Notes: a model not told the origin generated them from the letters alone. A stretch of 64,000 bases of DNA from Chrysopilus asiliformis (GCA_964034945.1 OZ035963.1:34317644-34381643); one strand, 5' to 3'. Shown: positions 21,236-32,384, numbered from the stretch's first letter. A program made the numbers and translations.

Positions 21236-22265
21236 CTTGACTCATTAAGGTAGACTTTCCAATTGTTAAAAAATATGTATTAAGTGTAGCTGAAAATGAA
21301 AACTAATCGGAATCATTACGTCGATTTCTTATAGCATTCCAAAAACTCTTTTTTTTCCAATATATTTTCTTAATGCATGTTATTAACGCCGTATATATTA
21401 AATATTGTTTCTTTGTCCTATTTAATTTTGAGCTGTTAAAATTTCTTAAAACGTTGTTAATTTACATATATCTAAAAAGATAATGAGAAAATGACTAATG
21501 AAGTAGCAGCTAGATTTAAACTCATTTCGAAGAATTAATGGATCAATGATCAGAAGTTAAAGGCTAATGATTAGCATGATAAATATATTGTGTTTGAGAG
21601 ATATTAATTTTCCTGATTATGTTAATCGTCGGTAAAATCATGATCTTTTTTCGCAATAGGTTTTATTATAGTAGGGCGATTTTTGTATTAATGAGGCTAG
21701 TTTCAACCAAAGGATTTGAAACTTTTCTAAATATATTGGTATTCATTTATTTACAATATTTCTATAGAACATATACAATTACTCAATAGCATAAAAAAAA
21801 TTAAAATTCAGTTAAATATATACATTAATATTTTAACCAATTATTGAATGTATGACAAAAACTTAAGTATAGGATGTCTAACGAACCAAAGTGAAAGTTA
21901 TCGTGACTTGGTACTTTTTGAAGAAAATGCGGAAAAATTTCAATTTTTATGTTTTTTTTCGATTTTTTACTTACGGAGTGATTTTGGTAATCACAACTAT
22001 TGTAGACAGAGGCTGTTGCCATAACCGAGGTAGTTGCGATAACCGAGTCACAACATTATCTGTCAAAAAGCGAAACAAAAGTTGTTAAACAATATAACAG
22101 CGCCAAAAACTAAAAAACTCTTTTGTAATGCAGTTTTTACTTTGCGATAAAAAAAAAAGTATTTTGTAGTCGGTTGACAGCACTGTATTAACATGAATCG
22201 GGCAAGACTGAGAGGACACTGGAAAATGGAAGATGGAGGAGATCGTGAACGAATCAAGACACATA
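21236..22265. other. no gene recognised
   Basis: AT-rich sequence between the two identical-length MITEs. It holds 'GCCATAACCGAGGTAGTTGCGATAACCGAG', a short direct repeat at about 22016-22045, and nothing else. Confidence 0.45.
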
Positions 22266-22365
22266 CAGTAGAATCCCGATAATTCGTACCCCGATAATTC
22301 GTATATCCCGCTAATTCGTATGAATTTGCTGGTCCCTTGAAATACCAATTATCGGGATTCTACTG
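22266..22365. mobile_element. 100-bp pogo/Tigger-type MITE, copy 2
   Basis: Same 100-bp element as 21134-21233 but in the opposite orientation, judged by the asymmetric core. TA on both sides. Confidence 0.85.
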
Positions 22366-22399
22366 TATTATATTATTCCGTGTTTTGAATGGGTTATAA

Positions 22400-22880
22400 G
22401 CGAGATGTCCCACTGGCCATCAGCTGCTGCAGCTGACTGATCCCGATATCAGTTGCACATGTAATCCAATGGCGCATGGCACACTGCAAAAAATGTGCAG
22501 CTGCATGTCTGGGACACACAGTTGAACTGACCTAAATGTAGCTGATATCAGGAACATGTCCGGTAGTTTCTAATGTCATTTTTGTTAGATTAAATACAAT
22601 AAAATGATAATTTTCAATATTTTTTTCGTCTGGCGGTAATAATTGTTGTCAGTAGCACAATCTATTGGCCACTCTATAGGTTATAGGCTCTCTACTTCAT
22701 ATAATGTTGATTTTAAAATAATTTCTAGTTGGGAAAGTTCTTTCTCCGAGTCCAACATTTTGACGTTTGAGGTCAGCTGATCCCAGTTCAGTGTGCCATG
22801 TCAACTGATCGAATCAGCTGCGCGACCTGATGTCGGGATCAGCCAGCTGCAGGAGCTGATGCGCCAGTGGGACATCTCCC
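22400..22880. mobile_element. PIF/Harbinger-type MITE
   Basis: 481 bp flanked by TAA (22397-22399, 22881-22883). Long terminal repeats of about 48 bp: GCGAGATGTCCCACTGGC on the left, GGGAGATGTCCCACTGGC on the right, continuing through CAGCTG-rich sequence. 3-bp TAA duplication suggests PIF/Harbinger; no coding content. Confidence 0.7.
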
Positions 22881-23159
22881 TAAGAGAACAGCCTCAAAAT
22901 TTACAATACTAAATAAATAGTAAATACTGCAAAAGTATGTACAATAAGTCTTTCATACATCAAAGTTCAATCTCCAAAAAAGAACTTCAAAAAATTCAAC
23001 TGGAGTATATGAAACAATTCAAAATTTTCCATTTGAAAATTTATAATCGTGCCATATACGATATTGTACATTTGGCTGCCAATTGTTGTTTTCGTTATGT
23101 TTTATTTGTTTTTTATTGACACAGACTTGTTTTGTAATCGACGTTTCTTTAATAAATAA

Positions 23160-23738
23160 CATAACAAAAGCTATAATTGTCAATCTGGCAATTATTGAAA
23201 ACCCGTATGGTGATATTCGTATCAAAATTCGAACAGTGGTACCAAAATTCCACTTTGAAGTCAAACTTTTCAATAAGATTTTTTTAAATTTATTCTAATC
23301 GGATTTTGATGTTTGGGAGTTTTATGTAGAATCGTATCCTAAATAACTTTTGTTCTTGCACTTTTTTGATAAGATGCACCGTTTTTGAGATATTCGCAAA
23401 AATCGTTTTCCTTCGTATGGGGGGTACCCCCCTAATGGTCCATTTTTGCCCATTAACGAACTTAGCCTCGAATTTTACGAAAAACGGATCTGTGCAAACT
23501 CTCAAGTCTCTAGCTCAATCCTTGCGCCCGCAATCCGCGCCACAGACAGACGGACAGACAGACAGACGGACAGACAGACGGACAGACGGACGGACGGACG
23601 CACGGACGGACGGACAGACGGACGGACATGCTAAATTCAACTTTTTTTATCATTCTAAACACACTGGTGTTATTCATTTTTTTTGTGTGATGACGGGATC
23701 TTGGCGTTACAAACGGTTTCACCATACGGGTATAAAAA
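23160..23738 (-). mobile_element. DINE-1-like (HINE) element, copy C
   Basis: Full-length, minus-oriented. Tandem GACG/GACA block at about 23540-23628. At the 5' tip the 'AAAGGGTATATTAACTTTGCC' section has been lost, so the TATACCC tip follows directly on 'AAACCG'. Confidence 0.75.
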
Positions 23739-23814
23739 CTACTGGACCAATTTTTACGCGCTTTTTTGCAAAATGATCTTCGTTGCAAGGAGCAGGTTTT
23801 TAGTTATGTTGTAA

Positions 23815-24090
23815 TTTCAGAACTCGAAACGGAATGTCCTGTAAGGATAACTCAAATATTCTTTTTCCCATTTTTCCCCGAAAAAATTGGCATTATGGGT
23901 TTTTGGGGTCGCTGATTACGAATCCGGTATTACATTTTCAAAATTCCTGTAAGGATAACGAAAATCTCCTTTTTTCAATTTTTCTCGCAAAACCTGGCTT
24001 TGGGAGGTTTTCAGAGTTGCTTATCACGAATCTGGTGTTGAAATTTCAAAATTCGAAACGGAAGGTCCTGTAAGGATTACATTTTTTCCC
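23815..24090 (+). repeat. about 115-bp tandem unit, three copies
   Basis: Three diverged units each containing 'TCCTGTAAGGAT(A/T)AC' (23837, 23945, 24067) and 'TCACGAATC(T/C)GGT' type wording. Single units of the same family lie at 4600-4725, 40540-40610 and 41180-41250. Confidence 0.6.
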
Positions 24091-24783
24091 AAAACTTTTT
24101 ATGTTATTTATGGTTTTTTGGCATTCTAAAATTTATACAAAAAACTTTAAGCTGACAACGAAGGGTCTGCTAGTAAGATATATAGATAGATAATAAATTA
24201 GCTTGGAATTTTTCCATGTGATTGATTACTTCCCCGTTTACTAATACAGTTACCAATTACATACTGTACTTACTTAAAATTGCTTCCTAAATCACGATAC
24301 CAAGCTCTTAAATATATTCACATTTTTCAATTTGATATTCTTACAAATACGATAAATGATTTGGTAGTGATGAAAGCCTATTGCTGTGGGTATGCTACTT
24401 TCTAAGTAAGAGCAAAAAAGTTTTATTTTCTTATGGCCATGAAAATTAATAATTTGAAATATTCAAATAATTTTTCACCAACGTAATCAAAACAAAAAGA
24501 ATTGACGACCCTTGAGGACATAATAAATTACGTAATAGCTGCTAAAATTCAAATACGTTCGTTTGGAAAGGAGACTGAGAAACAGTTTGTCTTTAAGTGG
24601 AAAATAAAAAAATGTGAAAAGTTCTACAAGCCAAATGGCGTAATGTAAACTGGCCCATTCCAGTTGAACTCATATAATAGAAGATGAAGGACTCCAAACT
24701 GCGGAGCACCAATCACGTACCCAAAGAATTAATAAATCACACAGTGTCGACGGAAGCGAGTTTGTGGTTCACTCCCGTAAAAG
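24091..24783. other. no gene recognised
   Basis: AT-rich sequence upstream of the promoter candidate at 24784; no repeat or gene seen. Confidence 0.45.
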
Positions 24784-24820
24784 TATAAATTAATTTTTAG
24801 CACACCTGGAAGGTTCAGTT
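24784..24820 (+). promoter_or_regulatory. TATA box plus initiator candidate
   Basis: TATAAAT at 24784-24790 and TCAGTT (arthropod initiator consensus) at 24815-24820. The presumed start base, A at 24817, is 33 bp from the TATA box, which is the canonical spacing. No ATG occurs in the next 200 bp until the mini-ORF at 25019. Confidence 0.35.
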
Positions 24821-25018
24821 CAGTAACATTTGACTTTAGGGAGTTTGGAAAGCTTTTTTTTTTGTATCGTGTGAGTGGTTTTTTTGTGTAGCTTCTGACT
24901 TTTCTTCCACTGATTTTTCACTTTTTCACAGTGTTTAATACACGCCAAAAGAAAGAAAATATTTTTCAGTCATAACTTATACTTTACCATTAGGAAGTTA
25001 AAAACAAGTTCTGACAGC

Positions 25019-25117
25019 ATGTGGCAGATTTGTGTTTCATTTATAATAACTTTTTGTATTGAAGGTTACTACAGAATATCTACGATATCAATTGCCACGA
25101 AAAAAATTTTGTGCTGA
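25019..25117 (+). CDS. candidate 32-residue secreted peptide
   Basis: First ATG after the TATA/initiator pair. The product starts MWQICVSFIITFCIEG, a signal-peptide-like hydrophobic stretch, and ends after 32 residues. No homology is recognised, no poly(A) signal is obvious, and the frame is short enough to arise by chance. The plausible alternative is a first exon of a longer gene, or no gene at all. Confidence 0.25.
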   Translation: MWQICVSFIITFCIEGYYRISTISIATKKILC

Positions 25118-25146
25118 ATTTTAATCATCGGTACATCAATATTATA

Positions 25147-25166
25147 TATATATATATATATATATA
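25147..25166. repeat. (TA)n microsatellite
   Basis: About ten TA units. Confidence 0.9.
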
Positions 25167-25189
25167 AAATAGTTATGTAAAATCATATT

Positions 25190-25609
25190 GTGAATACATT
25201 TTGCCTTGATAGATTTTCCCATACGACACCGTTTTCCAGAAAATCGCTAAATACTAATTTATTTGTATTGGGAACCGGGGAAGGAATGCGAGGGATGAGA
25301 CGCTACCTAAAACGGAACACCAGTACGCGCATTTTTCTTACTACAGAATGCGGCACAGTGAATTCAATCAAGAGCTACACAGTTCCAAGCGGGAATTAAT
25401 TTAATTTTTCGCGCACTTTACGTTCCACACATAATCGCAACGGAAATCGTGAAATTACTAAGAAAGAGAAATGCGCCGCAGGCAAAAATCGTTGAGAAAA
25501 TGCATCGCAGGCGAAAAAAAAATTTGATTTACAGCTACCTCCAATCGTATTTTTGCATACTTAGTGTACGTTTTTTCGACAGTTTGATAAATGTTAACAC
25601 TAAATTGAA
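25190..25609. other. repeat relic, no gene
   Basis: Contains the fragment shared with 19180-19400. The 69-codon frame at 25190-25399 has no recognisable domain. Confidence 0.4.
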
Positions 25610-25610
25610 A

Positions 25611-26203
25611 CATAACAAAAGCTATAATTGCCAATCTGGCAATCATTGGAGACCCGTATGGTGATATTCGTATCAAAATTCGAACAGTTATACCAAAATT
25701 CCACTTTGAAGTCAAACTTTCCAATAAGATTTTTTAAAATTTATTCCAATCGGATTTTGATGTATGGGAGTTTTATGTAGAATCACATCCTAAATAACTT
25801 TTGTTCTTGGACTTTTTTGATAAGATGCACCGTTTTTGAGATATTCACAAAAAACGATTTCGTTCGTATGGGGGGTACCCCCCCTAATGGTCCATTTTTG
25901 CCCATTAACGAACTTAGCCTCGAATTTTACGAAAAACGGATCTGTGCAAACTTTCAAGTCTCTAGCTCAATCCGTGCGCCCGCAATCCGCGCCACAGGCA
26001 GACAGACAGACGGACGGACGGACAGACGGACAGACGGACGGACAGACGGACGGACAGACGGACGGACATGCAAAAATTAAATATTTTTATCATTCTAAAC
26101 ACACTGGTGTAATTCATTTTTTTGTGCGATGACGGGATCTTAGCGTTACAAACGGTAAGGCAAAGTTAATATACCCTTTGGTTTCACCATACGGGTATAA
26201 AAA
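25611..26203 (-). mobile_element. DINE-1-like (HINE) element, copy D
   Basis: Full-length, minus-oriented, the best-preserved copy: ATACCCGT tip, AAAGGGTATATTAACTTTGCC, tandem block at about 25997-26068, inner ACCCGTATGGTGA, stem-loop and tail. Confidence 0.8.
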
Positions 26204-26311
26204 TCCAGGACAAATGTTTAATTTCCGGGAGGCCGGGAAAACATGCCTAAATCCGGGACTTTTTGGGCCATTTCGGGACGTATGGATACCGAACATATAC
26301 CAAGTGAATCT

Positions 26312-26575
26312 TTACGACCTTAATGACTTGAACCGCTTTGTACACCTGATGAAGCGTAGTAGATCTGTGATCTCCGTGGAATCCAGTCCACCCAGATTAT
26401 TTAAGTAGAAACTACCTAAATGAGTTCTTCTACATTGAGCAAAAGCTGGACAGTTACAAAAAAGATGAGTTGGAGACGCATTTCCATACCTTCTGCAAAA
26501 ATTATTGGAAGGAGCTACGCGTCTGTCGGCATACCTGCCTATCAATCAATGTCCCGTGCTAATTATATTTCGTTG
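26312..26575 (-). pseudogene. LINE C-terminal (RNase H/zinc-site) fragment
   Basis: The minus frame reads LIGRYADRRVAPSNNFCRRYG, then ASPTHLFCNCPAF, then LLRFIRCTKRF. This is the Cys/His-bearing C-terminus of RNase H-containing insect LINEs. A stop interrupts it just upstream (near 26555), and no other part of the element remains. 26204-26311 holds CGGGA-rich repeat debris. Confidence 0.6.
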
Positions 26576-27657
26576 TAATGGGATGAGTTTGCTGGTGCAC
26601 GTTCCTTCCCGCATTCATCGTAGATTTGTGTTATCTAGAGCTTTGGAGCCTAGTAATAGTTCAAACATCTCCATAAATATCAAAATGTAAGTATATTATA
26701 GTATAAAAGTATATGAGCATTACACGTCTCGATAAGAACCTTTTTTATGTGGAGCGCGGCATCCCGAAAACTAAACTTTTGTATACTAGGATGACTTTGC
26801 AACCAAGCAATCGAGAACTTGGACTTATAATATCCTGCTTATAATGACTTATATAATTAGCATACCCTAGATTCTAGCTCCATCAGGGGTACTTCCCAAC
26901 AAACCTTTGGAAGAACGTTCTTCTAGAAGATCAAATGGCGAACCTTCCTGCAGAAACTATTAAATTGAGCGAGTAGCTTTTTCTTCACCTGTGCGAGTCG
27001 CTTTTTCTTCACCTGTGCTTCTTCTATACGAAAATCCGGCAAACTCCGTTGTAGCAGGATGTTTCGCGCTCTCTTAATCAGCCGGAGACTGAAAATTGAA
27101 GAGATCGACAGTGTTCGGGTTTTTATGCTTTGTTATTTCAGTGACATTGGGTGCTTGAATCAGAAAACAATAAGTTAATTTAGATGTGAGTTTAAAGATA
27201 ATTTCTTCCAGGAATCCTGCAGAAGATTTGGAGGCGATTCTTCCAAGTGAATTCGCTACAATGTAAACCATTTTATACTACGAAGGAATCGCCTGAGATA
27301 AAAATATGAATTCGCTGCGAACGTGGAAGAATATAAGAAGAATCTCCCGCGATATTAAAGCGAATTCCTTTGATTGCTGGATTCTTACGCCTGGTTTTTG
27401 CTTATATTATGCGCTGGTATATTACTTTTTAGAAATTTTCGTTCCCGGCAATGAAAATGCCGAATCCGCGATGCACAGTTCACAATTCATACTAAAAAAT
27501 ATCGTGTTTAAAATGATGGAAACATTAGATGCGCTTCAACTACGTTATTACTTTCTTATACGTAGTATAACAAAGTATTGTATTCATGAAAAATTTCTTA
27601 ATTCTGCCTAAAAAACATTTCCCGAGCACTCCTGAGTCGTTTAGAGCAACCCTGGGC
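26576..27657. other. no gene recognised
   Basis: Several short frames (for example 27306-27611 plus) without domains. The last bases form the left target copy of the hAT insertion. Confidence 0.45.
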
Positions 27658-27883
27658 CAGTGTTGGGCAAAATGTAAAGGCTCAACTATAATGTGCATAA
27701 GCTGACTTAAGTCAACTAATGCAATGGTACGACAACACGAAAATTGTACACTCAAACCATAATGGGAATACGCGACTTTCGTTAAGTTTCATTTCGGTTT
27801 CGTTGAACTTAAGCATAGCGACTGGGAGCGCTCGCACATACGGAAAAGTGAAAGAGACAGAAAAAGACAATCTGTCAAAAGTC

Positions 27884-28915
27884 ATGTCGGAAGAAATTGT
27901 GAATAGTTTTTGCGATATTTTAATAGAAAATGTTAGAGACCACAAGTGCCTATATATAAAAAGTAATCCGCAGTATTTCAACAAATTGGTACGGGAAAAG
28001 GCTTGGGAGACGATTAGTCAGGTGACTGGAAAATCTGGTAAGGAAGGTCCTAGTGACGAGAAAATTTTCTTCAGAAGAAAACCTCCCTTTTTTGTTTTGT
28101 GTTTTTCATTCTTCTGGAAGCTCTTTTGATCCACTAAATTATTAAAAAACATTCATAATATTATTGTTTAACAATATTTATTAACAGTTTGTTAGTAAAT
28201 AACATATTTTTTTCACACGCAAGAATGAAAAAGTAGAATGAAAAGCGCAAAACAAAAAAGGTAAGTTTTCTTCTGAAGAATATTTTCTCTTCGCCATAAC
28301 TAGGCCCAAGCATCGAAATTAGTTCTTTTGAATCTTTTACAAATGTTTGTGCTTTAAATTTCAGCTGCTGATTGCAAAAATCGGTGGAAATTACTACGGG
28401 AGAGATTTTCCAAGGAGTTAAAAAAGAAGGATGCTCCTTCTGGTAGTGGATTTGTTGCGCAGGATGAGTGGCCGTTTTTTGAAGCGATGAGTTTTTTGAA
28501 AGACTTCATTCAACCACGACGGTAATCAAACTCAACCGTGACAAAATATGATATAAATAAAAATATTTTTTTTGCATATAGGACAATATCTAACGAAAAG
28601 CCAGCTAGAAATGAAATTGATTTCCCAGATAATGCAACAGATGATTTTGAATTTTCGAACAGCAGTTGTTCGAGTTCAACTCCGAAGAAAAAAAGCGAAA
28701 CGTCTTTCAACAACATCTGCGACCAATTTGGGGCAACTTTAGAGAAGTTTGAGTCTCAGCTTAGCGTCAAAAAACCCGCAGAGGACGACCCCGATGAAAT
28801 TTTCCTCAAAAACATTCAGTGTTTAATGAAAGATTTACCAATTAGCATTAAAGATCAGTACAAATCACAAATGTTTGAACAAATTATGCTATTGAGAAGC
28901 AAATATTTATATTAA
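27884..28915 (+). CDS. Harbinger accessory MADF/BESS DNA-binding protein
   Basis: Three exons, 27884-28037, 28365-28521 and 28582-28915, joined by GT-AG introns that keep the frame, give 214 residues starting MSEEIVNSF. Residues about 5-105 form a MADF domain (NRWKLLRERFSKELKK is the characteristic centre; acidic/aromatic DEWPFFEAMSFL follows). A Ser-rich linker leads to a C-terminal BESS-type motif (DPDEIFLKNIQCLMKDLP). In PIF/Harbinger elements this protein binds the terminal repeats and escorts the transposase into the nucleus. The first intron contains a separate 233-bp MITE. The start was chosen as the ATG that opens the MADF domain. Confidence 0.85.
28058..28290. mobile_element. MITE inside intron 1 of the MADF gene
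   Basis: Inverted arms GAGAAAATTTTCTTCAGAAG and complement, continuing into CTTTTTTGTTTTG, around an AT loop. It starts about 20 bp after the intron's GT, so it lengthens the intron without touching either splice site. No clear target duplication. Confidence 0.6.
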
Positions 28916-29018
28916 ATAAAAAACCATTTAATTCATAAAACTTATTTACTGCTTTTCAAATTAAACATTTTTGAACGTGTTATTAATATATTTTTTTTCA
29001 GAAGGTTTTATTGAAAGC

Positions 29019-30392
29019 TTACGCAAAATTATTATTTAAAAAAGTACATAACTTATTTCGATTTTCAGTAATTTTTTTACCACCGAACTGATGGGTGCTT
29101 TGCGATGGTTTTATAGAAGATAGGCTATTGTTGGATGTTTCCTGACGCCAAAGTCCTTCATGACTCACACCATTTGAATCATCCCAGTCCACAAAATTAT
29201 CAGGGCAGTAAGATTGTAGGCTACTTTTGTTTAGCATTAAAAAATTGTGCAAAGCCACGCAAGCCAGAACAATCTTATCTGCATTTTCTGGAATCATATG
29301 CAAGGTTGTCAATAAGATACGCCACCGAGCCACAAGTATTCCAAAAGAATTTTCAATTGTACGTCGTGCTCTAGATAACCTTTTATTGAAAATTTCATTC
29401 TCCTCGGGCAGCAGGATTCCAGGATATGGTTTCATCAGGTTTTTGGCCAAAGGAAAAGCTGCATCTCCAACAAAAAAATGTGGTAGTTCTACCGAAGTAT
29501 CAGGAAGTACTTTTGGAGGTGGAATAGGAAGCTTGTTGTTCAACAACCTTTTCCCAAAACTACTAACTTGAAATATGCCTATAAACACGAAGATATATTT
29601 TAGCCAGTGTAGCGTAAATAGTTATAAATACTTTTCACCTCCATCGCTTTGGGAACCGTAAGCTCCAACATCAACATATGTGAAGGTGTACCTCGCATCG
29701 CAAACAGCTAATAAAACAATGCTGAAGTACTTTTTATAGCAGAAGTAGTCACTTCCTGAATTTGGAGGACATCGTATGGCTATATGCTTTCCATCAATGG
29801 AGCCAATGCAATTGGGTAAATTCCATACATTCCAGAAATCAGCAGTAATCTGATGAAAATCATTGCAATTTGGTTCTGAAACATATAGGGGCGCTAAAAT
29901 TTTCCAGAAAATGTCGCATGTTTCGTAGATGATCTTGCGCACAGTTTCTTTCCCAATTTTGAATGTCCACGCCAAACTTTGAAAGGATGTGGCTTGCGTT
30001 AAGTAGCTACATAAATACAATAAATTAGAAAAAAATTACAATTTTCAACCATAAACTTACAGCAGAATTATTGCTAGGCGGCATTCCGGTTCAATTGGTG
30101 TTCTAATGGAATATTTTGTTAGACGAGGACTTATTAACGACAAAAGCAGATTGTAGGCAGGATATGTCATCCGAGTGTATATAAAAAATTGTTGTGGATC
30201 AATTTCTTTTATTTTCAGAAATGAAGTCTTAAAAAATCCCATTTTATTGCGATCCAAATTAATTTTTCGCACACTGCACGAGCGTTTTCTCTTAATCAAT
30301 TTCTTCTTATACTCCGATATAGAATGGAGTCCATTAAACAAAATGAAAAGTTGTTTCAAGTATATTATATTTTCTTCCATTTTATAATCCAA
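29019..30392 (-). CDS. PIF/Harbinger (HARBI1-like) DDE transposase
   Basis: Minus strand, three exons 30392-30061, 30006-29639 and 29578-29019. The two GT-AG introns (54 and 60 nt) preserve the frame and give 419 residues. N-terminal helix region, then the DDE_Tnp_4 fold: first Asp in NCIGSIDGKHIAIRCP, second in VDVGAYGSQSDGG, Glu in RRTIENSFGILVARWRIL. The conserved VALHNFL follows. It cuts and pastes the 27678-30579 element together with the MADF/BESS partner. No stop, frameshift or missing catalytic residue was seen. Confidence 0.9.
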
Positions 30393-30589
30393 AAAATTGA
30401 AACTTTAAATGTAAATGAAATTCCTTCCCTAAGTACGATGACGTTTGAACATATGGATGTCATATTTTGACAAGACCTTATTCCTTTAAGTTCATTATGG
30501 CTTGCTTATGTGCATAAGCAAATTTTCGTTGACTTTTGAAATTTGCTTAAGTCAGCTTATGCACATTATAGTTGGGCCTTAATTGTCAG

Positions 30590-30790
30590 AGCAATTAACA
30601 ATTAACGATTAATCAATTGTAATTGTAAATTTCTGCAATTGACAATTAATCAATTGTAATTGCAAATTTCTGCAATTGACAATTAATCAATTGTAATTGT
30701 AAATTTCTGCAATTAACAATTAATTAATTGTTAATTGTATTTTTCACAATTAATAATTAATTAATTGTTAATTGTTTGATCAATCATGAC
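30590..30790. repeat. 47-bp tandem repeat in the hAT arm
   Basis: Three copies of a unit built on AATTAATCAATTGTAATTG plus AAATTTCTGC, then diverging AATTAATTAATTGTT words. An inverted counterpart (AAATTTAATTGCAATT) occupies 31395-31590, making the two sides able to pair. Confidence 0.7.
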
Positions 30791-31000
30791 TAACACAATT
30801 AACAATTAAATCTTATGAAGTTTAAAAAATCAAAATCCCGAATTTTTAACACCTTTTAATTAACGGTTCTGAAAAAGCAAAACTTAAAAGGAGTAATAAT
30901 TTATAAGAATTGTGCACCATATTTCGTGGTAATTCAATTTAGTCAACTCATTTTTTTATATGGAAAAATGATCGAAATCGATCGAAATGAGGGAAAATTT

Positions 31001-31250
31001 AATTTGTCTCAAAACGACGGGATCGGGGAGGGGTTGGGAGTGGGAGGGAAGGGATGGTTAGGGGAGGGGAGGGGAAGGGGAGTGGAAGGGGGACAGGGAG
31101 GGGGGAGGGGGTAGGCGGAGGGGGGAAGGGAATGAAGGTGTGGGGGTGGAGGGGGGGAGGGGGAAGGAGACCTACCCCTTCCCCCTTCGCCACTCCCTTT
31201 TCCCCTCCCCCACCCAACCCCTTCCCGTTCCTGTCGTTTTGAGGCAAATT
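31001..31250. repeat. G-rich/C-rich inverted repeat at the hAT centre
   Basis: Arms 31001-31045 (AATTTGTCTCAAAACGACGG tip) and 31206-31250 (near-complement). Between them the plus strand has about 150 bp made almost only of G runs of three or more (31020-31168), then about 60 bp of C runs. It can form a long hairpin or G-quadruplexes. The Gly/Pro-rich short frames here are artefacts of composition. Confidence 0.75.
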
Positions 31251-31607
31251 AACTTTTCAGCAATCAGCGTTTAAAACAAATAATCACAAAAAGTTTTATT
31301 CTTAATTGAAAATTGTTAGTTTTTTTCAATTTTTTTTTGAAATTTGACATTCAATGTACATTTTTTTACAGGCCCTTGTTTTTGAATTTTTAATCGTAAA
31401 TTTAATTGCAAAAAAGTTAATTGATTGAAAATTTAATTGCAATTAATTTAATTGCAAAATCTGCAATTAAATTTAATTGCAATTAAATTTAATTGCAAAA
31501 TACTGCAATTAAATTTAATTGCAATTAAATTAATTGCAATTAAATTTTCAATCAATTGATTAGTCAATTGAAAATTTAATTGATTGATGCCCAACACTGC
31601 CCTGGGC

Positions 31608-31958
31608 ACTCCTTGGCTCGTCTGGCTCCTCAATACGATAACATTTTTATTCAAATTTTACGAAAATACAATCAATGTATTAACATTTTTACTCGACTCT
31701 CCAACGCAATGATACGTGTTGGTAGACGACGGCCACTTGGGCAGCCGAAATCAAACGATTCACTAACAATCGATGGAGCGAGCCTACGACAGTCATTCAG
31801 TATAATTTCTGTTGTTGATGCGTGCGGATGTATACATTTGCTCTCCAAAACCCTAATTGCTTCCCAAAGTACACTGACGTACGAAATTTTTTCAGAAATT
31901 CGATTTTTTTTAGTTTTCATTTTCCATTGTGAAGCGCTCCTATTCAAATTCAAATACT
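31608..31958. other. no gene recognised; flank of a candidate exon
   Basis: Ordinary-composition sequence after the hAT insertion, leading into the exon candidate at 31959. Frames on both strands here lack domains. Confidence 0.4.
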
Positions 31959-32086
31959 ATGTCGTGTGATTCGGAAAACAAATATTTAATAACCACAAAT
32001 AATGATAGCCGTCAATGTCTAGTTTGCAGTTACATGTCGAATAAAAAATTCAATCTAGAACGCCATTATAACAGCTGTCCTATCAG
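31959..32086 (+). CDS. candidate first exon, zinc-finger-like
   Basis: ATG at 31959 opens 42 codons plus 2 bases ending at a consensus donor AG|GTAAG (32087). The peptide starts MSCDSENKYLI and contains CLVCSYMSNKKFNLERHYNSC, close to a C2H2/C2HC finger (Cys-x2-Cys then His and Cys). No following exon in matching phase was found within the next kilobases; a long intron is possible. It could be host or transposon derived. Confidence 0.4.
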
Positions 32087-32384
32087 GTAAGATAATGCAA
32101 TTTAGCGCATGTTTTTTTAAAGCACAGAACCGGAAATACGTCCTCACAAGTTTTTTTGCACGACGGAACTTATTATTTTTTTGTAATCGCATCCTGATAA
32201 ATTGTGTAGTCCACTGTTCTTAAACGTCTCCATCAAAAACGAAAGAGCGTAAAAAATGAAAAAGATGCGTTTTCTCATTTTGTGTTATAGTATATGAAGA
32301 AACATAAAATTTCTTGGAGTAATAGTAAATCACTACATACATGGTGCCCAGGCCTGGTTTAGAGTATTATTACAAAAATGTATT

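Larger units (their letters stand above)
27678..30579 (-). mobile_element. complete PIF/Harbinger transposon
   Basis: 2,902 bp inserted in the hAT element, flanked by TAA (27675-27677, 30580-30582). Terminal repeats of over 30 bp start AGG(C/C)TCAACTATAATGTG on the left and AGGCCCAACTATAATGTG on the right, with one mismatch in the first 33 bases. It carries the two genes expected of the superfamily, convergent and both with intact exons, so it may be autonomous or only recently silenced. Confidence 0.93.
27658..31599. mobile_element. hAT-type foldback element, split by a Harbinger transposon
   Basis: Ends CAGTGTTGGGCAAAATG and CAGTGTTGGGCATCAATCA (right end complemented), with an exact 8-bp target duplication CCCTGGGC (27650-27657 and 31600-31607); both features define hAT. 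Its own DNA is only the first 20 bp plus 30580-31599. The interior is palindromic: AATTAA/CAATTG-rich arms at each side and a G-rich/C-rich hairpin in the middle. No hAT transposase is present, so it is non-autonomous. Confidence 0.85.

Noticed and set aside
30926..31247. Gly-rich and Pro-rich short proteins
   Set aside because: They are the two strands of the G-run/C-run hairpin in the hAT element; composition alone explains the frames.
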